64,000 nucleotides of DNA from an uncultured Aquimarina sp. (GCA_947496555.1 CANMDH010000004.1:1-64000); one strand, 5' to 3'. Positions 17,304 through 27,101 are shown, numbered from the stretch's first letter. Notes: generated by a model from the sequence alone, not told the origin. Made by a program: numbers and translations.

Positions 17304-17609
17304 ATGACAGAAATACAAGAATATCTAGTTGCTATTGCAATTTGTTCACCTCTTTTCTTCTTTATAATTGCAGTCGCATTTAGATTGCTCGATAATAGCG
17401 CAGCTATTTTTTTGAAACATGATATTCTTGTAGAAACTTCATACGTCTCTGCAGACGTAATAAGAGAGCATATTGTAACTTCAGAAGATATAAAACTTAA
17501 GAAAGCATTAAAAAGAGCATTAGTGTTTAGAAAACTGCATAACTTTTTTATGATATTGATGGTGATATCAATTCCACCAGTAATTATCGCCTGTTTTTTT
17601 CTCTTCTAA
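17304..17609 (+). CDS. Small two-helix membrane protein, unknown function
   Basis: This 101-residue protein has hydrophobic segments at about 7-28 and 78-101, separated by a charged middle (about 29-77) rich in Lys, Glu and Val. No family is recognised. It lies 11 bp downstream of the CtpA-like protease gene on the same strand, so co-transcription is plausible. The codon composition and length are consistent with a real gene. It converges on the small gene at 17626 with only 16 bp between the stops. Confidence 0.55.
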   Translation: MTEIQEYLVAIAICSPLFFFIIAVAFRLLDNSAAIFLKHDILVETSYVSADVIREHIVTSEDIKLKKALKRALVFRKLHNFFMILMVISIPPVIIACFFLF

Positions 17610-17625
17610 CGCGAATAAAATACGC

Positions 17626-17826
17626 CTATTTCCCTCGTCTTTTTCGTTGAATTTTCTTCGAAATTAATAAGATAGACATGAGCATAATAACACATGCCGA
17701 GGCAAGAACCCCAATAAGAGCCGTTTTACTGTCTTTGGCAAGTAAATTACCAAAATCAAGGTGCGTGGCATTATAAATCATTAGCCCTGCGGCAATAACA
17801 ATTAATAGGTTGATAAAATATTTCAA
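17626..17826 (-). CDS. Small membrane protein, unknown function
   Basis: This 66-residue protein has two hydrophobic segments (about 3-18 and 36-54) and a basic tail (KKIQRKRRGK), suggesting both termini face the cytoplasm. No family is recognised. It follows the marC gene on the minus strand with 24 bp between them, so it is probably the second gene of that unit. It is a weak prediction because of its size, but the membrane topology and spacing support it. Confidence 0.5.
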   Translation of the reverse strand: MKYFINLLIVIAAGLMIYNATHLDFGNLLAKDSKTALIGVLASACVIMLMSILLISKKIQRKRRGK

Positions 17827-17850
17827 ATTAATTTATTTATGTTTTGAAGG

Positions 17851-18423
17851 TTAAAATAAATCTTTAATATTAGTGGCAAATAATTTTACTGCTATTGCTA
17901 GCAAAATTACACCAAAAATCTTTCTAACAACATTGATACCTTGTTTTCCTAAGAATCGCTCAATTTTTCCGGATGACTTTAGAACGATATATACAAAAAT
18001 GATATTGATAACAATTGCAATAACAATGTTTTCTGGATGATATTCTGCTCTCAAGGATAAAATTGAGGTCATGGTTCCTGCACCGGCAATCAAAGGAAAT
18101 GCCAAAGGCACTACGGCTGCGGTTTCTGGTTCATCATCTCTGTATAACTGAATACCCAAGATCATTTCTAATGCCAAGAAGAAAATAATAAAAGCTCCAG
18201 CTACAGCAAAAGAGTTTACGTCAATCCCTATGAGGTTTAATATTTTTTTACCCACAAAAAGAAAGACAATCATCAAGATACCAGCTACAATTGATGCTTT
18301 CTCACTTTGTATATGCCCCACTTTTTTTCTTAGGCTAATAATAATGGGAATACTCCCTACAATATCAATTACAGCAAAAAGAATCATGCTGGCAGTTAGA
18401 ATTTGGGTAATGTCAAAGTTCAT
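17851..18423 (-). CDS. MarC family integral membrane protein
   Basis: This 190-residue protein has six hydrophobic segments. Features of the MarC/UPF0056 family are visible: the N-terminal FAVIDIVGSIPII helix, the AGAFIIFFLALEMILG block, and PLAFPLIAGAGTMTSIL. Despite the old name (multiple antibiotic resistance), the family has no established transport substrate. It is preceded by an exact -7 box 25 bp upstream and followed by a small membrane gene. It is divergent from the DUF3109 gene with a 112-bp shared upstream region. Confidence 0.9.
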   Translation of the reverse strand: MNFDITQILTASMILFAVIDIVGSIPIIISLRKKVGHIQSEKASIVAGILMIVFLFVGKKILNLIGIDVNSFAVAGAFIIFFLALEMILGIQLYRDDEPETAAVVPLAFPLIAGAGTMTSILSLRAEYHPENIVIAIVINIIFVYIVLKSSGKIERFLGKQGINVVRKIFGVILLAIAVKLFATNIKDLF

Positions 18424-18447
18424 AAGTTGATGGTTTCAAAATTTGTA

Positions 18448-18455
18448 CAAATGTA
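18448..18455 (-). promoter_or_regulatory. Candidate -7 element (TACATTTG) for marC
   Basis: This is an exact TAnnTTTG match on the minus strand, 25 bp upstream of the marC ATG. A -33 TTG is not evident at a good distance. Confidence 0.45.
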
Positions 18456-18498
18456 AACTACTTAACTGTAATAAAGGTATTATAAAAAGCTGAATAAA

Positions 18499-18531
18499 TT
18501 GTAAAAATCTCTAGTGTAAGAATTATATTTG
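18499..18531 (+). promoter_or_regulatory. Candidate promoter (TTG-N22-TATATTTG) very close to the DUF3109 start
   Basis: TTG at 18499-18501 and TATATTTG at 18524-18531 fit the Bacteroidota -33/-7 pattern. The -7 box ends only 4 bp before the ATG at 18536. Transcription would then begin at or next to the start codon, implying a leaderless or nearly leaderless message. Confidence 0.5.
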
Positions 18532-18535
18532 CAGC

Positions 18536-19105
18536 ATGTTTCAACTTGGAAAGACCATAATTTCTGAAGAGATTATCGAAAAGGATTTCGTTTGTAATCT
18601 CTCGGCCTGTAAAGGAGCTTGCTGTGTCGACGGAGAAGCAGGAGCACCTCTCGAAGAATCTGAAGTTCAAAGACTTAAAGAGGTATATCCTGTCGTTAAA
18701 TCGTATTTACGAAAAGAAGCTATAGCGGCAATAGAGAAACAAGGAGTGTACATAAAAACAGAAAATGGGGAGTTAGAAACCCCATTGATCGATGGAGCCG
18801 ATTGTGCCTATGTGATTTTTGACGAAAAAGGTACTGCAATGTGCGCAATCGAAGAGGCTTATAATCAGGGGGAAGTTGATTGGAAAAAGCCCATTTCTTG
18901 TCACCTATACCCAATACGTGTACAAGATTATACCGAGTTCTCTGCAGTGAATTACCATAAATGGGAAATTTGCGATGATGCTTGTACATTAGGAAAAGAA
19001 TTACAAGTTCCTGTATACAAATTTGTAAAAGAAGCGCTTATTAGAAAGTTTGGTGAAAATTGGTATGCAGAGTTAGAAAAAGTCGCTCAAAATTTGAAAA
19101 AATAA
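18536..19105 (+). CDS. DUF3109 family cysteine-rich protein
   Basis: This 189-residue protein has a conserved Cys pattern: VCNLSACKGACC near residues 20-31, then further cysteines in GADCAYV, AMCAIEEA, ISCHLYPIR and ICDDACTLG. The pattern matches the DUF3109 (PF11307) family of Bacteroidota, related to CxxxCxxCC zinc/iron-sulfur cluster domain proteins. It probably binds a metal or Fe-S centre, but no reaction is known. It is a single-gene unit, divergent from marC, and followed by a 396-bp gap before nrdB. Confidence 0.88.
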   Translation: MFQLGKTIISEEIIEKDFVCNLSACKGACCVDGEAGAPLEESEVQRLKEVYPVVKSYLRKEAIAAIEKQGVYIKTENGELETPLIDGADCAYVIFDEKGTAMCAIEEAYNQGEVDWKKPISCHLYPIRVQDYTEFSAVNYHKWEICDDACTLGKELQVPVYKFVKEALIRKFGENWYAELEKVAQNLKK

Positions 19106-19501
19106 CCAACGATTTCATTCAATTACAAATTTTTTTAAGGTTTTTTTCTTTCTTTTTTTGTTAAAAAACTTGTTTTTTACGTTACGGTTTACCCGTAAAT
19201 TGCTCGTTAAAGAGTCATAGGTTTTAAAGCCGAAAAAACCTGTGAATAAGTGTGAAATAGGGTCTTAAGGAGGTTGCTAACATACGTGTTGATATCTTTT
19301 CTATTTTGACTTAAATATCTGGTAATCAGAATATTGAATATATTTATAGTTTCACCCAAATTGCTTCGTTAGTTTTCTTCGTGTTGAAAACTTTGTTGAA
19401 AACGTTTGCTAACTTTCAGTAGAACTTCTTCTGTATTTCTTGATCTTTGTAAGACCCTTTGAAAAGAAAAATTTCTTAAAAAAACAGCTAAAAAAAATAA
19501 G
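19106..19501. other. 396-bp non-coding leader/gap upstream of nrdB
   Basis: No credible gene is seen. The region has T-rich tracts at about 19125-19180 and a perfect 7-bp inverted repeat AGGTTTT/AAAACCT (19219-19225 with 19235-19241). Near-match boxes (for example TATATTTA around 19340) are present, but there is no exact -7 element. The length leaves room for a structured nrd leader. I could not recognise an NrdR box pair or a cobalamin riboswitch. Confidence 0.4.
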
Positions 19502-20479
19502 ATGAGTGCCGTAGAACCTATTTTGCAAGAAAACAAAGACCGATTCGTGATTTTTCCTATTCAACACCATGATATTTGGGAGTGGTATAAAAAATCTGAA
19601 GCTAGTTTTTGGACGGCAGAAGAAATCGATTTACATCAGGATATTACAGACTGGTCAACAAAGCTTACAGATGATGAGCAATATTTTATAAAACATATTT
19701 TGGCATTCTTTGCAGCATCAGATGGGATTGTAAACGAAAACCTTGCAGAAAATTTTGTGAATGAAGTTCAGTATAGTGAAGCAAAATTCTTTTACGGTTT
19801 CCAGATCATGATGGAAAATATTCACTCTGAAACATATTCGTTACTTATCGATACCTATGTTAAGGATGAAAAAGAGAAAGACATTTTATTTAATGCAATT
19901 GAAAATTTTCCTGCCATTAAGAAAAAAGCAGATTGGGCTTTAAAATGGATTGAATCTGATTCTTTTGCTGAACGTTTGATCGCGTTTGCAGCAGTAGAAG
20001 GAATTTTCTTTTCGGGAGCCTTCTGTTCTATTTTCTGGTTAAAGAAACGTGGACTAATGCCAGGACTTACGTTTTCTAACGAGTTAATTTCTAGAGACGA
20101 AGGGGTGCACTGTGATTTTGCAGTGCATCTTCATAACAAGCACTTGATAAATAAAGTGCCAAAAGAAAGAATTCGTGGAATTTTGGTAGATGCACTTAAT
20201 ATCGAGAGAGAGTTTATTACAGAATCTCTTCCGGTAAGTTTAATTGGTATGAACTCAAAACTGATGACACAATATTTGGAGTTTGTGACCGATAGGTTAT
20301 TGGTTGAATTAGAATGTGAAAAAGAATATGGTACTGCAAATCCATTTGATTTTATGGATATGATCTCCCTGCAAGGAAAAACTAATTTCTTTGAGAAACG
20401 AGTTTCAGAATACCAAAAAGCAGGAGTGCTTAATAAAGATACCGAAGACAATAAAATAAGTTTTGATGCCGATTTTTAA
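19502..20479 (+). CDS. nrdB: Ribonucleotide reductase class Ia small (beta) subunit
   Basis: This 325-residue diiron protein generates the tyrosyl radical used by NrdA. The ligand pattern is complete: Asp74 ([10 protein letters not shown]), Glu105, His108 and radical Tyr112 in [11 protein letters not shown], then Glu166 (AAVEGIFF), Glu200 and His203 ([10 protein letters not shown]). The spacing and block sequences are close to the eukaryotic R2 type, as usual in Bacteroidota. The C-terminus (NKISFDADF) ends in the acidic/aromatic tail that docks into NrdA. nrdA lies 341 bp downstream on the same strand, in the order B then A. Confidence 0.97.
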   Translation: MSAVEPILQENKDRFVIFPIQHHDIWEWYKKSEASFWTAEEIDLHQDITDWSTKLTDDEQYFIKHILAFFAASDGIVNENLAENFVNEVQYSEAKFFYGFQIMMENIHSETYSLLIDTYVKDEKEKDILFNAIENFPAIKKKADWALKWIESDSFAERLIAFAAVEGIFFSGAFCSIFWLKKRGLMPGLTFSNELISRDEGVHCDFAVHLHNKHLINKVPKERIRGILVDALNIEREFITESLPVSLIGMNSKLMTQYLEFVTDRLLVELECEKEYGTANPFDFMDMISLQGKTNFFEKRVSEYQKAGVLNKDTEDNKISFDADF

Positions 20480-20820
20480 TTGACTGTCATTCCGGCGAAG
20501 GCCGGAATCTTAAATTGTTGCACAAAACTTTATGATATATTCATTCTGAGCTAGTCAAAAACGTTTCTTCTGTTTAATTCAGATTAGCTCAGTTTGATAC
20601 AGCTTTGAAAGAAGCATTACAAAAAAAGGGACAGGAAAAGTCACATAGTTGTATTTTACTTGTAGAGACATTCTGATTTTTTAGAATTAGAAGGTTTCTT
20701 TTAGTATCTAATTTCAGGCAAAATTAAATGCAATTTGTAGACTTTCAGAATACAAAAAATAGTAACGCGAATTAACATCAACTTCTTCGTAAGAAGAAAA
20801 TTTAAAAACCAAAAAGACGT
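20480..20820. other. 341-bp gap between nrdB and nrdA
   Basis: No gene is visible. The gap holds a GC-rich hairpin near its start (listed separately) and AT-rich sequence after it. No exact TAnnTTTG box was found. Whether nrdA has its own promoter cannot be decided from the sequence. Confidence 0.4.
20489..20508. repeat. REP-like GC-rich hairpin
   Basis: A perfect 8-bp stem, ATTCCGGC and GCCGGAAT, is closed by GAAG and lies 10 bp after the nrdB stop. It is strikingly GC-rich for this genome and has no T-run after it. That fits the dispersed CATTCCGGC...GCCGGAAT-type palindromes found in many genomes better than an intrinsic terminator. It may still attenuate or stabilise the nrdB transcript end. 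Confidence 0.6.
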
Positions 20821-23283
20821 ATGTATGTAGTAAAAAGAGACGGGCGCAAAGAACCAATTATGTTCGACAAGATTACCGCAAGGGTAAGAAAATTATGTTA
20901 TGGGCTTAATTCATTAGTCGATCCTGTAAAGGTGGCGATGAGGGTGATAGAAGGACTGTATGATGGTGTAACTACTAGTGAATTGGATAATCTAGCTGCA
21001 GAGATTGCAGCAACCATGACCATTACACACCCTGATTATGCAAAACTTGCAGCTCGTATCTCTGTTTCTAACCTGCATAAAAATACCAAAAAGACATTCT
21101 CTGAAGTGATCACTGATCTTTATGAGTATGTAAACCCAAGAACAGGAAAAAAAGCGCCTTTAATTTCTGATGAGGTATATGATGTTATTGTTGCCAATAA
21201 GGAAAAGTTAGATTCTACCATTATCTACAACCGTGATTTTGGATATGATTATTTTGGTTTTAAAACATTAGAGCGTTCTTATTTGCTTAAAATTAACGGC
21301 AAAATTGCAGAACGCCCGCAACATATGTTAATGAGAGTTTCTATCGGGATTCATCCTAATGATTTGGATGCCGCTATAGAGACTTATGAGTTGATGTCAA
21401 AAAAATATTTTACACACGCTACTCCAACCTTATTTAATTCAGGTACACCAAAACCACAAATGTCATCTTGTTTCTTGTTAACTATGAAAGATGATAGTAT
21501 TGATGGTATCTATGATACATTGAAGCAAACGGCTAAGATTTCACAATCTGCCGGTGGAATAGGATTGTCTATTCATAATGTACGTGCTACAGGATCATAC
21601 ATTGCAGGAACCAATGGTACTTCCAATGGGATTGTGCCAATGCTTAGAGTATATAATGATACTGCGCGTTATGTAGATCAGGGTGGAGGAAAGCGTAAAG
21701 GATCTTTTGCAATTTATGTAGAGCCATGGCATGCAGACATCTTTGATTTTCTGGATCTAAAAAAGAATCACGGTAAAGAAGAAATGCGTGCTCGTGATTT
21801 ATTTTATGCGATGTGGGTGCCGGATTTATTCATGAAACGTGTACAGGATGATGCCGAGTGGACCTTAATGTGTCCAAACGAATGTCCAGGTCTGTTTGAT
21901 ATACATAGTGATGAGTTTGAAGAAGCATACTTACGTTTCGAAGCTGAAGGAAAAGGACGCAGAACGATAAAAGCTCGTGAGCTTTGGGAAAAGATCTTAG
22001 AATCTCAGATCGAAACCGGTACACCCTATATGTTGTATAAAGACGCGGCAAACCGCAAGTCAAATCAGCAAAATTTGGGTACGATCCGTTCGTCTAACTT
22101 ATGTACAGAGATTTTAGAATATACCAGTCCAGATGAAGTAGCAGTATGTAACCTGGCTTCTATTGCACTACCAATGTTTGTGAAAAACGGAGAATTTGAT
22201 CATAAAGAACTGTTTAAAATCACAAAGCGTGTTACCAAGAACTTAAACAGAGTAATCGATCGTAACTATTACCCGGTTAAAGAAGCTGAAAATTCTAATA
22301 TGCGCCATCGCCCAGTTGGATTAGGAGTGCAAGGATTGGCAGATACATTCATCCAGTTACGTTTACCATTTACCAGTGATGAAGCGAAGAAATTAAATCA
22401 AGAAATTTTTGAAACTTTATATTTTGCAGCAGTTACTGCTTCTATGGAAGAAGCCAAAGCAGATGGACCGTATGAGAGTTATAAAGGGTCTCCAATTTCT
22501 AAAGGAGAATTCCAGTACAACCTATGGGGAATCAAAGATGAAGAATTAAGTGGTCGTTGGGATTGGGCAAAGCTGCGTAAACAAGTACTTAAAAATGGAG
22601 TGCGTAACTCGTTATTAGTGGCACCAATGCCTACGGCATCTACATCTCAGATCTTAGGAAACAATGAAGCATTTGAACCTTACACAAGTAACATTTACAC
22701 GAGACGTGTATTATCAGGAGAGTTTATTGTAGTAAACAAACACCTTCTTGAAGATCTTGTGAAGTTAGGATTATGGAATGATGAGCTTAAAGATGCCATC
22801 ATGCGTGCAAACGGATCCATCCAGAATATAGATATCATCCCTCAGGACCTTAAAGAGTTGTACAAAACGGTTTGGGAAATGAGCATGAAAGATATTATCG
22901 ATATGTCGCGTCATAGAGGATACTTTATTGATCAGTCACAGTCGCTTAACCTGTTTATGGAAGGAGCTACCATGGCAAAATTAACCTCGATGCATTTCTA
23001 TGCTTGGAAGAGCGGATTGAAAACAGGAATGTACTACCTAAGAACAAAATCTGCTGTGGATGCGATTAAGTTTACGGTTAAAAAAGAAAATAAAGAAGCG
23101 CCAAAACCAGAACAAGTAGCGATAGCTGCTGCACAGGTGATGGAGGCGCAAGCTGCAAAAGCAGAGCCAAAACAAGAGCCTGTTTCTCCAGAAGGAACAG
23201 CGCTAAGCCCAGAAGAGCTTCGTGCCATTATGGCACAATCAAAAGAAGCCGAAGGAGATGATTGTTTAATGTGTGGGTCATAA
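20821..23283 (+). CDS. nrdA: Ribonucleotide reductase class Ia large (alpha) subunit
   Basis: This 820-residue protein reduces ribonucleoside diphosphates. An N-terminal ATP-cone (about 1-90, beginning [12 protein letters not shown]) provides overall activity control by ATP/dATP. The catalytic barrel shows the active-site Cys blocks PQMSSCFLL and [10 protein letters not shown], and the N-x-C-x-E motif in SSNLCTEI. The C-terminus ends DDCLMCGS, the CxxC pair that passes reducing equivalents from thioredoxin. A low-complexity Ala/Glu/Lys/Gln linker (about 755-805) precedes that tail. The gene follows nrdB and is followed 78 bp later by dgt, so synthesis and degradation of dNTPs are adjacent. 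Confidence 0.97.
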   Translation: MYVVKRDGRKEPIMFDKITARVRKLCYGLNSLVDPVKVAMRVIEGLYDGVTTSELDNLAAEIAATMTITHPDYAKLAARISVSNLHKNTKKTFSEVITDLYEYVNPRTGKKAPLISDEVYDVIVANKEKLDSTIIYNRDFGYDYFGFKTLERSYLLKINGKIAERPQHMLMRVSIGIHPNDLDAAIETYELMSKKYFTHATPTLFNSGTPKPQMSSCFLLTMKDDSIDGIYDTLKQTAKISQSAGGIGLSIHNVRATGSYIAGTNGTSNGIVPMLRVYNDTARYVDQGGGKRKGSFAIYVEPWHADIFDFLDLKKNHGKEEMRARDLFYAMWVPDLFMKRVQDDAEWTLMCPNECPGLFDIHSDEFEEAYLRFEAEGKGRRTIKARELWEKILESQIETGTPYMLYKDAANRKSNQQNLGTIRSSNLCTEILEYTSPDEVAVCNLASIALPMFVKNGEFDHKELFKITKRVTKNLNRVIDRNYYPVKEAENSNMRHRPVGLGVQGLADTFIQLRLPFTSDEAKKLNQEIFETLYFAAVTASMEEAKADGPYESYKGSPISKGEFQYNLWGIKDEELSGRWDWAKLRKQVLKNGVRNSLLVAPMPTASTSQILGNNEAFEPYTSNIYTRRVLSGEFIVVNKHLLEDLVKLGLWNDELKDAIMRANGSIQNIDIIPQDLKELYKTVWEMSMKDIIDMSRHRGYFIDQSQSLNLFMEGATMAKLTSMHFYAWKSGLKTGMYYLRTKSAVDAIKFTVKKENKEAPKPEQVAIAAAQVMEAQAAKAEPKQEPVSPEGTALSPEELRAIMAQSKEAEGDDCLMCGS

Positions 23284-23361
23284 GACCTAGATTTATATAG
23301 GGTAAAAGGGAGGTATTCGAAAGATGCTTCCCTTTTTAGTATATTCGAATTTTCTAAAAAT

Positions 23362-24708
23362 ATGATGAATTGGGAACAACTCCTTTCCTTAAAACGGCAA
23401 GGAGATACAAATAAAAGATTACGCAAAGAGCAAGACGAAACCAGACTAGGTTTTGAAGTTGATTATGATCGAATTATCTTCTCTTCAGCATTTAGAAGTT
23501 TGCAGGATAAAACTCAAGTGATCCCCTTATCAAAAACCAGCTTTGTTCATACCCGGTTAACCCATAGTTTAGAAGTATCTGTGGTGGGGCGTTCTTTGGG
23601 TAGAGCAGTAGGAAAGAAAATCTTAGAAAAACATCCACATCTTTCTACCATACATGGATACCGATTTAATGATTTTGGGGCCATCGTCGCCGCAGCAGCA
23701 TTGGCACATGATATTGGTAATCCACCTTTTGGTCATTCTGGAGAAAAAGCGATAGGAGAGTACTTCAAAACAGGAAGCGGTATCAGGTACAAAGATCAAT
23801 TAACCCCAAAACAATATCAGGACCTAATTGATTTTGAAGGAAATGCCAACGGGTTTAAAATTCTTACCGAATCACGAGAAGGTATTGAAGGAGGGTTACG
23901 ACTTTCGTATGCTACCTTGGGTGCTTTTATGAAATACCCAAAAGAATCTCTCCCCAAGAAACCAACAAAGCATATTGCTCATAAAAAATATGGGTATTTT
24001 CAGAACGAAAAAGATTTTTTTGAACAAGTGGCCGATGAAGTTGGATTGCTAACACATAAAATAGGAAACGAAGTTAGCTATAGTCGTCATCCATTAACCT
24101 TTTTGGTCGAAGCTGCAGACGATATCTGCTATACTATCATAGATTTTGAAGATGGGATTAACCTTGGATTAATCGAAGAAGAATATGCGTTAGAATACTT
24201 AATTAAGTTGGTAAAGGATACCATTAATACCTCAAAGTATAACCAATTAGCCACTACAGCCGATCGATTGAGTTACTTAAGGGCTTTGGCCATTAATACT
24301 TTGATACAAGAAGCGGTTAGTATTTTTATAGAAAACGAAGAGAAAATACTATCCGGAGAGTTCAATACAGCCTTGATTGACAAAAGTAAATATGATGCTC
24401 AGATCAATGATATTATAAAGATTAGTATTTCTAAGATATATCAAAGTCAGGAGGTAACCGAAAAAGAGATTGCAGGATACGAGATTTTGGCAACACTATT
24501 GGATCGATATTGCGTTGCAACAGATAATTACAGTATGGATAAGGCTTCAAATTACGATAAACTCATTTTAAGGGCCGAAGGTATTAACTTTGACTATAAA
24601 AACGAAGATCTTTATACGAGATTGATCAGTGTGTGTAAATACGTAGCAAGTTTAACCGATGGAAATGCCTTGTTGAAATTCCAGAAAATACGCGGATTAC
24701 AGATATAA
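23362..24708 (+). CDS. dgt: Deoxyguanosinetriphosphate triphosphohydrolase
   Basis: This 448-residue HD-domain enzyme cleaves dGTP to deoxyguanosine and triphosphate. The metal ligands are visible in the RLTHSLEVSVVGRSLG and ALAHDIGNPPFGHSGE blocks, and the later Asp in VEAADDICYTIIDFEDG completes the site. The N-terminus (MNWEQLLSLKR, RSLQDKTQV) is typical of Dgt. ATG codons at 23362 and 23365 are equivalent start candidates. It is downstream of nrdA on the same strand, and a strong bidirectional terminator begins at its stop. Family members also act in restricting phage DNA replication; there is no sign of a defence island here. Confidence 0.95.
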   Translation: MMNWEQLLSLKRQGDTNKRLRKEQDETRLGFEVDYDRIIFSSAFRSLQDKTQVIPLSKTSFVHTRLTHSLEVSVVGRSLGRAVGKKILEKHPHLSTIHGYRFNDFGAIVAAAALAHDIGNPPFGHSGEKAIGEYFKTGSGIRYKDQLTPKQYQDLIDFEGNANGFKILTESREGIEGGLRLSYATLGAFMKYPKESLPKKPTKHIAHKKYGYFQNEKDFFEQVADEVGLLTHKIGNEVSYSRHPLTFLVEAADDICYTIIDFEDGINLGLIEEEYALEYLIKLVKDTINTSKYNQLATTADRLSYLRALAINTLIQEAVSIFIENEEKILSGEFNTALIDKSKYDAQINDIIKISISKIYQSQEVTEKEIAGYEILATLLDRYCVATDNYSMDKASNYDKLILRAEGINFDYKNEDLYTRLISVCKYVASLTDGNALLKFQKIRGLQI

Positions 24709-24744
24709 AAACCATTAAGGTACGCATGTCTCAATGGTTTTTAT
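24705..24744. terminator. Bidirectional intrinsic terminator between dgt and the lipocalin-like gene
   Basis: Perfect 12-bp arms (ATAAAAACCATT at 24705-24716 and AATGGTTTTTAT at 24733-24744) surround a 16-base loop. A-runs and T-runs on both sides serve the two convergent genes. Confidence 0.8.
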
Positions 24745-24755
24745 CGTATGTTTTT

Positions 24756-25196
24756 TTAGATCCTGGTATACGTGGATCTTTCTGTAAAATTACCCTCGGT
24801 GTAAATAAGTATCAATGTCTCACCTGAGATTTCAAACTCGAAATTTAAAGAAAAAGCTGGCTCACCATCAAATGCATCGTAGTTAAGCCTTAAGGTATTT
24901 TCAGAAATACTCCATGAACCTGGTATACCGTCATCATCACATCGGGTACTATTACCAAGATTTACAGTCCCAAAATCGTTTTCTATATAACGATTGTCCG
25001 ATTGAAATATGTATCCTGATTCGGCTTCACATCCTGGGATCAGAGATATAGTTGCTCCATTTTCAATTTTTTCGGTTATTTTCCATGTTCCCACAAGCTC
25101 AGAAATTTGATTTTCGTTAACCCCATCGTCGTCGTTGCTACATGAAAATAGAATAATCGTTAAAAGTAGGCTTAAAAATAAATTTAATTTCTTCAT
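24756..25196 (-). CDS. Lipocalin-like lipoprotein
   Basis: This 146-residue protein has a lipoprotein signal (LTIILFSC, then SNDDDG). The mature part begins with LVGTWKITEKIENG and continues as short beta strands with a two-Cys pattern (PGCEAESG, TRCDDDG), ending in the ERSTYTRI strand. This is the layout of the small lipocalin-like lipoproteins abundant in Flavobacteriia. It is likely anchored to the outer membrane, with an unknown ligand. It is a single-gene unit, and the terminator at 24705-24744 follows it. Confidence 0.75.
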   Translation of the reverse strand: MKKLNLFLSLLLTIILFSCSNDDDGVNENQISELVGTWKITEKIENGATISLIPGCEAESGYIFQSDNRYIENDFGTVNLGNSTRCDDDGIPGSWSISENTLRLNYDAFDGEPAFSLNFEFEISGETLILIYTEGNFTERSTYTRI

Positions 25197-25290
25197 AAGA
25201 TTTCGTTGATTTAATTTGTATTTACTTAATGTTCAAGTAAAGCCAAAATCTTACCCAGGCTCATGAAGGTTTTTGTTTTACAGACTTAGA

Positions 25291-27063
25291 TTACAAATGC
25301 TCTAGAATAGTTTTTCGAATCCCTTCTGAAGAAATCCCGCAGATATCATGAAGTTCCTCTACGGTGCCATGGTGAATAAAATGATCTGGAACTCCCAGGG
25401 TTATAATTTTATTTTTGAAGAGATGCTGATTAGCAAAATCAACTATTGAACTTCCAAAACCACCTTTGATCACTCCATCTTCAACAGTAATAATGGTAGA
25501 ATATTTTTTCAATATTTCGGTTAACATCGCTTGATCAAGAGGCTTGATAAAGCCAAAATGATAATGTCCAATTTTTGTTTCCGAAGCTATAGAAGCTAAA
25601 GCCAAAACAACATTATACGCAATCGTACCTGTCGAAATTATAGCAATGTCATCGCCTTCTTTAAATCTTTTTCCTTTCCCTATTTCTATGGATTTAAAAG
25701 GAACTTTCCAGTCTATGATATGGCCTCTCCCACGAGGATATCTGATCGCTATTGGATGATCCAATCCCAAAGAAGCGGTATATAAATGATTGCGTAGTTC
25801 AATTTCGTCGCAAGGCGCAGCAACGATTATATTAGGGATACAACTAAGATATGCAATATCAAATACTCCGTGGTGCGTGGCGCCATCGGCACCTACAATT
25901 CCTGCGCGATCAATACAAAAAATAACAGGAAGGTTTTGTAGTGCCACATCATGAATTACCTGATCATATGCTCTTTGCAAAAAGGTAGAATAAATAGTAC
26001 AAAAAGGGACCAATCCTTGTGTTGCCATTCCTGCAGCAAGGGTAACGGCATGTTGCTCGGCAATACCCACATCAAAGGCACGATCTGGCATCTTCTGCAT
26101 CATATATTTTAAAGAACTCCCTGTGGGCATCGCCGGAGTAATGCCAACGATCTTTTTATTAGCTCTGGCAAGTTCTAGAATGGTATGCCCAAATACATCT
26201 TGAAATTTAGGAGGTAAACCATTATTATCTTTAGGGATTAAATCCCCTGTATTGGCGTCAAATTTACCAGGAGCATGGTATTTTACTTGATTTTCTTCAG
26301 CTTGTTTTAATCCCTTTCCTTTGGTGGTTATTACATGCAGCAGTTTTGGGCCTTTGGTAGCCTTTAATTTTTCCAACGTTTCAAGTAAAGAAGGTAAATC
26401 ATGCCCATCAATTGGGCCGAAATAATCAAAATTTAATGCTTCGATGATGTTGTTGGTTCTGGGTTTAACCCCTACTTTGGCTTTGGTAAGATATTCTTTA
26501 AGAGCCCCCACACTCGGGTCAATTCCTATGGCATTGTCGTTAAGAATTACCAATATATTGGTATCAGTAACACCCGCGTGATTTAATCCTTCAAAAGCCA
26601 TCCCGCTAGCGATTGAAGCATCACCAATTACTGCAATATGCTGTTTTTGAGTATCTCCTTTTAATTTTGAAGCCAGTGCCATACCCAAAGTGGCCGAAAT
26701 AGAAGTCGACGAATGTCCTACACCAAAGGTGTCGTATTCACTTTCGCTTCTTTTAGGAAAACCGCTTATCCCATTCAATTGCCTATTAGTATGAAAAATA
26801 TCTTTTCGTCCGGTAAGAATTTTATGCGGATATGCCTGATGCCCAACATCCCAAACCAAAAGATCATTTGGTGTATCAAAGATATAATGCAGTGCTATCG
26901 TTAGCTCGATTACTCCCAAACTTGCCCCTAGATGCCCTTCTTTGGTGGCAACAATATTGATCACAAAATCCCGTAACTCTTTTGCCAATTGAGGTAACTG
27001 GTCTCGAGAGAGTTTTTTAAGATCTGATGGATATTTTATATGTTGTAGTAGCCCGTTTGACAT
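25291..27063 (-). CDS. dxs: 1-deoxy-D-xylulose-5-phosphate synthase
   Basis: This 590-residue ThDP enzyme makes DXP from pyruvate and glyceraldehyde 3-phosphate, the first step of the MEP isoprenoid pathway. Visible blocks are GHLGASLGVIELTIALHY, WDVGHQAYPHKILTGR, the ThDP motif GDASIASGMAFEGLNHAG...LNDN, DVGIAEQHAVTLAAGMA and the RAGIVGADGATHHGVFD block. It is slightly shorter than the E. coli enzyme (about 620), as in many Bacteroidota. It lies on the minus strand, with the Cys-motif/TonB-C gene 38 bp upstream. A polyprenyl synthetase acting later in the pathway is encoded at 49156. Confidence 0.96.
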   Translation of the reverse strand: MSNGLLQHIKYPSDLKKLSRDQLPQLAKELRDFVINIVATKEGHLGASLGVIELTIALHYIFDTPNDLLVWDVGHQAYPHKILTGRKDIFHTNRQLNGISGFPKRSESEYDTFGVGHSSTSISATLGMALASKLKGDTQKQHIAVIGDASIASGMAFEGLNHAGVTDTNILVILNDNAIGIDPSVGALKEYLTKAKVGVKPRTNNIIEALNFDYFGPIDGHDLPSLLETLEKLKATKGPKLLHVITTKGKGLKQAEENQVKYHAPGKFDANTGDLIPKDNNGLPPKFQDVFGHTILELARANKKIVGITPAMPTGSSLKYMMQKMPDRAFDVGIAEQHAVTLAAGMATQGLVPFCTIYSTFLQRAYDQVIHDVALQNLPVIFCIDRAGIVGADGATHHGVFDIAYLSCIPNIIVAAPCDEIELRNHLYTASLGLDHPIAIRYPRGRGHIIDWKVPFKSIEIGKGKRFKEGDDIAIISTGTIAYNVVLALASIASETKIGHYHFGFIKPLDQAMLTEILKKYSTIITVEDGVIKGGFGSSIVDFANQHLFKNKIITLGVPDHFIHHGTVEELHDICGISSEGIRKTILEHL

Positions 27064-27101
27064 TCAAAATTAATTGAAGCACAAAACTACAACTTTAAAG
27101 A

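Noticed and set aside
19106-20820. Cobalamin riboswitch or NrdR boxes in the nrd gaps
   Set aside because: No recognisable B12-box or paired NrdR-like motif could be found by eye.
23362-24708. dGTPase as part of a phage-defence island
   Set aside because: Neighbours are nrdA and a lipocalin-like gene; no other defence gene is present.
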